The notes beneath the pieces were generated by a model. It searched no databases. It saw only the letters and a program-made list of their open reading frames with translations, and was not told the DNA's origin. From contig JACTVC010000040.1 of assembly GCA_018417955.1 (NCBI GenBank), forward strand, positions 62,001-126,000: DNA of 64,000 nucleotides, read 5' to 3'. This document shows positions 56,419 through 64,000 of this stretch, piece by piece (positions within the stretch are counted from its first letter, which is position 1; each line of letters begins with the position of its first letter). This stretch comes from Laccaria trichodermophora (Eukaryota > Basidiomycota > Agaricomycetes > Agaricales > Hydnangiaceae). The translations under genes and the position numbers were made by a program.

Positions 56419-57059
56419 CGTGAACGGTCGCAACAGAGCCTGGCTGAGACTTTGACTGTTTCAATCGTTCCTCTGGCTTTTAAGACCAAAAGATGTGTGC
56501 AAATTCGTAAATCCTTGACGTTGTGCCGTGGACGATGGGAGACATACGTGTGCGCCGATTGTTCAGGAACAACTGCGGGGACAGCAACAACCGCGTAACC
56601 GGCACGTGATGACGATTATTGTCACCAGTAAAGATACCGAGAACGCTAAACTTAGGTTATAGCCTATGGGTATCAAGTCCTAGGGCCTGCCTGAGTCTCC
56701 GATTGTAAGTAGTAATCCGCAATGCTTCATCCATGGGACCATGTTCATCCGAGAGAAGGCAATGGCTCCGTTCCCGCTGTTTACAGTCGGCATGACGCAC
56801 CATAGTGGCTGGAATCGTCATTCAAGAGTATGTCAACTCAAGATTGTAATTGACAGGGACTCATAAATTCAACAAGGCTTATAGGAGCTTACTCGAGGCA
56901 ATTAACAGGACATCTGGTCGAGCGCCCCATTTTTTTCAACGTCGCCTTAAACGGCATTTGGAGGGAAATCCTTGAAACAAAACATTGAACCACGAGGACA
57001 GGGTATACATAGTATCACATTATACATACATGTAACGTTGCTTTGTCCAGCACATAGAA
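56419..57059. other. Intergenic between the tandem P450 genes
   Basis: Promoter of no. 2 and terminator of no. 3. No other feature recognised. Confidence 0.35.
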
Positions 57060-59389
57060 CTAGAGTCGTTGAAAAGACCTCACGATCAGTGGCATCTGGT
57101 TTCCACCATCCGGGTCCGTCAAGAGCACGGGTCTTTGAACAAGCCCCGACGATCTTTTCACAATATCCTTCACCGGCACCGCAAGCTCAAACTCGAACGC
57201 CCGCACCAAGGTAAAAAGCAGCGCCTTCAACCTATCAAAATCCGGGATTAGTATCATAATCCGAGAACAGGCGACAAAAAAACATTACTCTACGAGAGCG
57301 AAGCGGTACCCAATACAAGAACGCGGCCCACCAAGAAATGTGAGCATATTTCCCCAGACCCCCGGTATGGAAGACGCTGCTTCAGGCGGCGATTCCCATC
57401 GTTCCGGTCTGGAGTTTAGCAAATACACCAGTCATGATTTCGACAAAACGAATAGCTAGGACGTTACTCACTTGAATTCAAACGCGTCCTCACCCCAAAT
57501 CGACCTCGACCTGTTGATTTGTATAATCGGAATGCGGAGCGACTGACCCTTATCGATTCTGCGGTTTGATCAACAAAATAATTACGAATAAGTAAAATAA
57601 AAGACCTGATTTCGTGGTGGAGTACACCCTCCTTATCAGTAAATGGGGTGGCTAGGGGAATGATGTCATCCTTCATCGCCTGACGAACCGTGGACGATGC
57701 AGGCGCGTGAAGGCGGAGTGTCTCTCGCACAACAGCGTCGAGATACGGGAGAGCGTTGAGCTCTTCCATCGTTGGACTGTCAGTCGTAACACTGAGCAGT
57801 TCATTCCGGAGTTTGACCTGCACATAGGGAGATTGTGTGAGGGCGAAAAGCGCCCACGTCGTCGCGATGCTGAAATTGAATTGTTATATATAAAAGCGAA
57901 GGGTAAATTATGACGATTTACCTTGTGGTTTCGTGGCCCGCGACCAGAAATGTGGGGACCTCTATTGTTAAAGAAAAAAGCGTTAATGGTTTTATTGGGA
58001 TGTTTAGATATGAACGCACGAGCCAAAACGTCCTCGTCCGACATACGCTGATTGTCTTCTAACTCGGTGGAAGTATTCGCTCTTACTAACAGCGAAAGCA
58101 AGTCCCTCGGTTTGCCAGAGCCCCTGTCCATGTTCCTATTTTGTTCAATAGCCGCCTTGCTATCTGCGAGGAGATTGCTTCCAATTTGGAACATCGTACG
58201 GCGGGCTTTCTCCGTAGCTGCATCTCCTGGTGCAGGCTGGTATTATATATTCGGGGTATCAGAACCAATTGCTCGAATATGAGGTAATTTACGTACAATG
58301 CTCCGGAAAATGGGGAAGGCAAATCGAAGAACCGCGAACACGCTGACGTTTGTTGCAGCATGCAAGATGTGAGAGAATGCGTCATTGAGCTCGTCCTGAC
58401 CAGGACCGCGTGATAACGAGTCAAATTCGTAATTAAAGCCTAGGCATTGGTTTGCAAGGCAGTGACAGTGGGACAAAGGAAATAAACAGACCGGCTAAAC
58501 CGATGACGTCGAGAGTCGTTTTGCTGAGCCATGACAAGACATCGATCTGTCCTTGCCCTTTTGAAATCTCTTCTGCCCAGATATCGCGAAGCTGATACAT
58601 ATTTTTTCGTATCAAGAATGAAAAAATGAAATAAGAATCCATAAAAGTCACCTGGATTGATTTTTTAACAAATATCTCGGTGAGCTCGCGGACGTGAGCT
58701 GGTCCAAATGCAGGGTTCTGACGACATTTTAGGAGGAATCAGCTTTGCAGGGAGAATGCTCACCATAATTTTGCGCTAATTGCGTCGAACATTGTTCGAA
58801 TAAACCTGCAAATCCCGAATGACAGCCACCTACCTGTTGCCTGTGTTTATCCCCTTCAACAACCAAGACGCCTGAAAAGTCTCAGCATCTTGAAGTAGTT
58901 TGCTATTCGCCCATACCTGCACCCATGATTGATGTCAAGCCATATCTTGACGCTTCTGGTTTCTGATAGTCATTGGGGTTCATCAAGATATGATTCAAAG
59001 CCTTCGGATCTATGGTGTACAATCTTTTCCTCTGTTCACCATGGCCACATCTTCAGCGCTTATATTGTTTAAAACAGCAAACACGCACCCCAAGGACACC
59101 TCTGAATCTGAACGTCGTCCCATACTTCGCTATCAGCTCACCAGGTTCCATCGAATCATCCTAAGCCGATTTAGTCAACCTGGGTTTTTTTTTAAAAAAA
59201 ACAAGGCTAACTAACCTCAGCCCAAATCTCTCTCAAGTTTCCAAGGAGCAGCTGTGAAAATGGGAGTCCTGGTAAAATATTCAGCGGCGAAGTCCACTGT
59301 CCGTAAGCGACTTTGGCGAGCTTGTACACCCCGTATACACCAAATGCCGCCGTTGAGGCTCCCAAGAGTTGGACGATTCCACCTGGCAT
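57060..59389 (-). CDS. Cytochrome P450 monooxygenase, no. 3
   Basis: Starts [17 protein letters not shown] (anchor). [46 protein letters not shown] and [13 protein letters not shown] are all in place, and the stop is at 57060. All expected catalytic signatures are intact, and the intron after KIM begins GTGAGC. By eye it is closest to no. 2 and no. 1; all three share [15 protein letters not shown] and the final QMPL. Role as for no. 2: an ER-bound monooxygenase, perhaps acting on a terpenoid. Nothing in the sequence fixes the substrate. Confidence 0.9.
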
Positions 59390-60902
59390 TCTTGGAAATT
59401 GGTTGTCGGTTAAGTCAAGGTTAAGTTGCCAGCGCTCAAACGTCCTGCGCGTCCTGAAGGAGAGATCAACGGATCAGGTGAGTTGGACTTGTATCCCAAA
59501 GAACTTCTAGATAGTTGCCATTAGGTCAGATTCTTATCACGTATCTGCCACAATGCACTGCGGCCTTTGACAGTGCAAACAACCATCGGGACGTCCACAG
59601 GTATCGACGCAGTCTATAGACACATCCAAGACATATCTATTCCCCAGGCTACGTTAAACGCCGTGTAAGTTTGAGATACAATTGTAGGACTCACAGGTTG
59701 CTCACGAGATACAAATGAAGGAGCTCCCAGCCTCCCGATCTGTTGTGTGACGTTGTGAACGCTTTTCATTCTTGCCTATCAACTGAAGACACCTCAGGGA
59801 TTTAAGGAGCAAGATATTTGCTCAGTGAGAGGGATGATGAGCGAGCTTCAAGTCGTTGAACTGGGTGATCATGATGGTGTGGTTCGACTGAGAGCACAGT
59901 CACTAACTTTTTTATTACCAGCCTACGCGAACGCTAACGACATTGTATTGATATCCCCGAGGAGATCTGTCCTCCTCATGTCATCGAGACCCGCATTCTG
60001 CTATAATTCTGGCACTCGCTTCTGGCCTGCCCCCAATTCGACCCTGTGGGGCAATGGAGTCGAATTGGCCCCAACCAACACTCTAAGTCTGTCGCCAACT
60101 GGGATTTCGAGAACACCCTCGGCTCTGGTGGCCCCACACTCGCTTTTTGGAGTGATCTCTGACGGCAAGGTTGTACCGTGACGCAAGTACCCTCACACCA
60201 GGCAGGAGCTTGGGGCCTCTCCATCACCTTCCTTTCGATCGTCAGCACGCCCTGTAGTGGTTGATCTCCAATTGAGTTCATCCAGACCCTATTTCAGTAA
60301 GTACATAGTTCGTGTCCATCCAAGAAAGTTTCAAAAATGAGATTAGTTTGCGCCAGTCGTCCTTCTCAAGTCATGAAATTTTTGAAAGTGTTGAAATAAG
60401 TACGGCGTCCTTGACATCGCTAAGGAGAGGAGTACAACAAACAGGTTGAGCGAAGTCCGGCACCCGCGCGCACTGGGATACTTGGCCGCCTTCAACGTGT
60501 ATTTGTAACGTCGAGATTGTGATTCGGGGTGAACGTTGCATTCAGGATTTCACTACCCCCAGACTCTCCGGTCAGCGTTGTCAGTCAGACATAGAAAATT
60601 ACAGTAAGTAATATACAAAGCTTACTATAACGTAGTAAAGAATGCTCCGTCATCATGGTCATAAAAAGCGCGCCTGGTGCCGAGGTGGTCGTAGCTACCT
60701 TACGCCGGCGTAAGTAGGCATACAAATCCTAAGTAAGTAATATGGTTGGTTGCCGCGAAAACACGACGACATAGAAAATGAAATCGAAAATAGAGGGCGA
60801 GGCATATGGTGTGGACCCTCGCATGGAGCTCAAGTCCCGCAGGCGGGTGGAAGAGCAGGCCTGGTTGCCGCGTATGTTGAACCAGCACGCCTAGGCTGAT
60901 GA
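59390..60902. other. Intergenic, about 1.5 kb
   Basis: An open frame at 59825-60181 (plus, 118 codons) has no motif, no clear promoter and no signal peptide. The rest shows nothing recognisable. Confidence 0.3.
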
Positions 60903-62789
60903 TTATGTTGACGACGCAGCAGTTGGCGTAGCAATTTTGGAAGGTTTGAAGTGCGAGCTCTGCAAAAGCGACTCTGCAAACTCCTTGAAGTCCTGCTTCG
61001 AGCATGACCTTCCAGGCTAAAAAAAAGTTGCGTGAGGGTGACGCTCTCGGGTTAAGGTGGACAATATGTACCTTGAGTGCATATATTACAACCTCCTGGG
61101 TAGGTTCCTTGCCCCCCGACTGAGCCTCTGGCCCAGCTTCTTGGGAACCAACGGACTCCTTCAAGACGAGCCTGACTACACCTTCTTCTGCGTCAAACGT
61201 GCACCGCACGGTAGGCTTCACACGGATGTTCATGGATATCTTCCAGAGCGGCTCCCGTCGGAAGACTTGCGGATAGATATGGACTCAGCAGGGGTGGAGG
61301 TGGCAAAAACCGACGAGAACTTACGCAGACGTTCCTCGAGTGTCTCCTTGTCCGATAGTAGTTTGATATGGCCGACCATACCGTCAGAGAAGGGCCTGTT
61401 CCCGCGTTTCACATAACACTTGACACCTTTCAGCTCAAGCTCGACGTCTTCGTTTTCTTCGCCGGTGATATCTGGTAGAGGTATGTCAGGACAGGATTGA
61501 CATATTCTGAGATTGTTGGTGGATAGCGCAGGAGGGTGATAAGGGGCGGGTGGGAACTTGTATACTGACGTGTAAAAGTCGCCGGCTTAGAGGCGGGCTC
61601 GACCGCAGCGATAGCATGCTTCTTGAGGGCAACATGCAGCGTGCTGGGCTTGCTAATATCTGGTAATCTCGATGGCGAAGCATCGGAAGGCTCTTCTTCG
61701 AAGTTTGCACTCCAGATAGATCGCGAGTTCTTCAGAGGAGATTGCGACTTGTTGAAGGAAGCGAAAGGCGAGGTGGATCCTGCAAACGCGGCGAAACCGC
61801 GGGATGGATTGGGCTGCGCAAAGTGTGAATGGAGTTCAATTTGAATAATTGGGGGAAAACATACCGATCCGAAAGATGCAGATGGTTGAGGTGTTGTGGG
61901 CCTTGTTGCAGGAAGGGGCTTGGACGGTAGCGCGGGGGAAGCTGGTGCTGGGAGCTGAGGCGGGGGCGCTTTTGGGGCAGACTCTTCTAGTGATGGTGAG
62001 GGCGTTCGGGGAGGCTCCGCAGCGGGAGTCGCCACAATCGGTTCCGGATCCTCGGAAACGAAAGGCTGCAGTTCTTGGTTGAGTTGGGGATATAAAAGAG
62101 TATAAAACACGGGCGTACAATGATAACATCCTCATCCAGAATCATTGCGGCCAGTGATATAGCGGAATGCTCCGCCTTCGGAGCTTCGGTTGGGGCCTAA
62201 GGGTTGAATTAGTTGTATGTGCAGAGCGGGCAAACGGGTGACTGACATCATCTTTATCCGAGTCAGTTGAAGGAGTCCTGCTTCGTTTGTTGGGATAGAT
62301 GTTAGCGAGGTTCTGTAGGCACAGATATCAGCAGAAAAAGGACTCGGTATGTCGTTAGTCTCACGTGCGGATACCCGAGATCCTGCTAGATAACGTTGAG
62401 CAGGAGAGAGTAATTGCAACGGAAGAAACTAACAGGACTCGGTTCGTCGAAGCCATCGTGAGGCACTTTGCGCTTGAGGGAGTTCCGCCTGCTTTGGCTC
62501 AATGCATTCAAAGAGTCCTGAACTACCTCCGTTGCTGAATCACGTTCTTGATCTTGTACCCTGACCTCCAATTTCGCTTCTTTTGAAGCAAGATTCGTTG
62601 GAGCTGAAGGCACCGACGAATCTGGGATATCCAAACTGATCCAAACGCCATCAGAAAAGTGCGTAAAACACAGTAAAGAAACGACACTAACAAGTTGATG
62701 TTCAGTCTGCGAGAGCAGGCGTATCCAACAGTAGCCGCAAAGGTAGCAATCCCAGCAACTACAAAGTTGAAATCGCTAACAGGGAACAT
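60903..62789 (-). CDS. Ran-binding-domain protein, Nup50/Yrb2-like, with N-terminal hydrophobic segment
   Basis: At least nine exons. The start MFPVSDFNFVVAGIATFAAT gives a hydrophobic helix. A Ser/Pro-rich region with KRSRTPSTDSDKDD follows, then a long Pro-rich stretch and short FG/FA-type motifs (GFAAFAGSTSPFASF). The C-terminal Ran-binding domain spans HITGEENEDVELELKGVKCY, GNRPFSDGMVGHIKLL and LFRREPLWKISMNIRVKP across two introns. The end is KIATPTAASST. Ran-binding domains of this kind hold Ran-GTP and assist nuclear export. The hydrophobic N-terminus suggests anchoring in the nuclear envelope or ER, which soluble Yrb2 and Nup50 lack; that point is inference. The stop at 60903 assumes the 3' splice at 61016. 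Confidence 0.78.
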
Positions 62790-64000
62790 GGGTTCTGGTC
62801 GTATATTTGATGAATAAACGGATCAGACGTGTGAGCGAACGTCGCTGTTAAGTAGGTGGTTACTCTGTGCTTTCTGTCGAGAAGCCTGTATGTCAGATGA
62901 CTTGAAAAGCTTGCCAGTCTTGTAAACGACTCACATCGTAGAATAAAATGGGTGTGGTATGACGATCCCTGGATCGGTCAACGGAGCTCTTGGCTGGGGG
63001 GTTAAAGAATGGGGAGGGTTTGACGGAAAAGAGTATTTAAGGCTCCGAGCTGCCTGCTTGCCCTGCCTCGAGGTGAACACGAGTTGTGAAATGCTATACC
63101 GATCACAGATATGCCAAGTGTGTCGTACCAAGAGCGACATAGACTCCGCGTGGCAGTAATGCAACTTTTCGAAGAAGTTCCTGGCCATACAGGGTATAGC
63201 GAGCAAGATGTGCGCATAATGGAGGGCGCAACGGCGACCGAGCTGCACACAGCAACTAAGTTGGAATGTGGACGGATTTAAGAGTTATCAGTTGGCCGAA
63301 ACGGCCTGTCACGGACTTATCTTTTATCGAAGAACTGCACGACTCGGGATGATGAGGAAGACGGTCGTAAGTATTATACATTGATTGTCACCGGCTAGCA
63401 TTATTGTCACTACAATCTTGAACCCAGCTTGCAATGTCACTTGTTCGCTTCCCGGCCGCTGTCCACGCACACCAGCCCAGAACTCGAAGACACGCTGATG
63501 GTGTGCAGGTCAGCCGACGCCGTACACGGGCCTTGCCAGCACGGATCGCCTCTCTGCTGTTACTCCGATCCTGTGAGAGCGCGTCGGTTGTTCCTTGCAA
63601 TTTTTCCATTCCGTAATAGCATCGCTGGAAAGCTCTAGAAGTGTGTTTTCAGGCTAGTCCTCAAGGGAAATAGAGACAAAGTGGGGTAAGTACTACGGCT
63701 GGGTTCATACGCCCCCCAATTTCCTTCCCCATCTTTCACAAACTACGATTTATCCCAACGAAATTGCACAGGACTCCGTCGGTCGAATTGAATGCCACAC
63801 CGGCGTAATGACGTACTGGAGTTGCCTCAGACGGGGTAAACCTAGTGATCCTCTTGCCGCCCTATGGCCTCCTTGGACTTTCGAAGACTTTCTCGGACCC
63901 ACGTACAGATTAGTATTGTTCAGGTTCGGGTTCATCTTAGTCCGACAACTATCCTTGTTGCCCTAGCTCCAGAGACCTATCTTGCAGCTGTTTTTTCTTC
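62790..64000. other. Right-end stretch without a recognised gene
   Basis: Promoter of the Ran-binding gene, then about 1.1 kb with only short uninformative frames (such as 62931-63248 minus). No RNA gene or repeat seen. Confidence 0.3.

Noticed and set aside
59825..60181. 118-codon open frame
   Set aside because: No motif, targeting signal or promoter; composition is unremarkable for chance.
1..64000. CRISPR arrays, riboswitches, operons or a prophage
   Set aside because: The DNA is eukaryotic with spliced genes; no regularly spaced direct repeats of CRISPR type were seen.
1..64000. tRNA genes
   Set aside because: Scanning for B-box-like GGTTCGAAT and A-box patterns gave only isolated partial matches without a cloverleaf.

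Overview
This window reads as nuclear DNA of a basidiomycete fungus, most likely an Agaricomycete. The evidence is dense genes split by many 45-60 nt GT-AG introns, a three-member family of basidiomycete-type cytochrome P450s, a fungal sesquiterpene synthase, an HMG-box regulator, an F-box relic, a DIRS-type tyrosine-recombinase retrotransposon and a Ty1/copia element. No bacterial features are present. Exon models were built by hand from splice signals, reading frame and comparison of paralogues inside the window. Family names rest on recalled motifs, not on database searches.

Left part (1-25 kb). Two tandem minus-strand genes encode secreted prepro-proteins. Each has a signal peptide, an acidic pro-region ending in a conserved LYRR (Kex2-like) site, a lysine-rich region of 11-residue repeats and a conserved Gly/Ala-rich tail. 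A 713-bp inverted-repeat element lies between them. Then follow a membrane-anchored histidine acid phosphatase, P450 no. 1, a sesquiterpene synthase whose only visible defect is one in-frame TAG, gene relics (PD-(D/E)XK-like, AT-hook, F-box), an N-myristoyl-type pseudokinase, a cysteine-rich receptor-like membrane protein and a PP2C-like phosphatase.

Middle (26-36.6 kb). This is a nest of mobile elements: a DIRS-type element, a 563-bp hAT-like MITE inside its gag-like gene, and a 5,064-bp Ty1/copia element inside its recombinase gene. Both insertions have readable target-site duplications, and removing them restores the host frame. The premature stops in both retroelements are all TGA, mostly where CGA is expected.

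Right part (37-64 kb). This holds a single-pass membrane protein, an HMG-box protein, a serine carboxypeptidase, calcipressin (calcineurin regulator) followed by two introns that each carry a U25/snR56-like box C/D snoRNA, and a cluster with one small P-loop GTPase and three separate coiled-coil proteins that look like detached C-terminal halves of such GTPases. A CCDC124-type ribosome-associated protein follows; its last exon and 3' flank were copied about 6.5 kb away. Two more P450s in tandem and a Ran-binding-domain nucleoporin-like gene complete the window.

How the parts relate. The synthase and the three related P450s could be remnants of one terpenoid gene set now separated by about 43 kb that includes the transposons. 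The synthase stop codon and a weak GC splice donor in P450 no. 1 suggest that the left part is decaying. The two most novel-looking protein systems are the prepro-repeat pair and the split GTPase/coiled-coil cluster.
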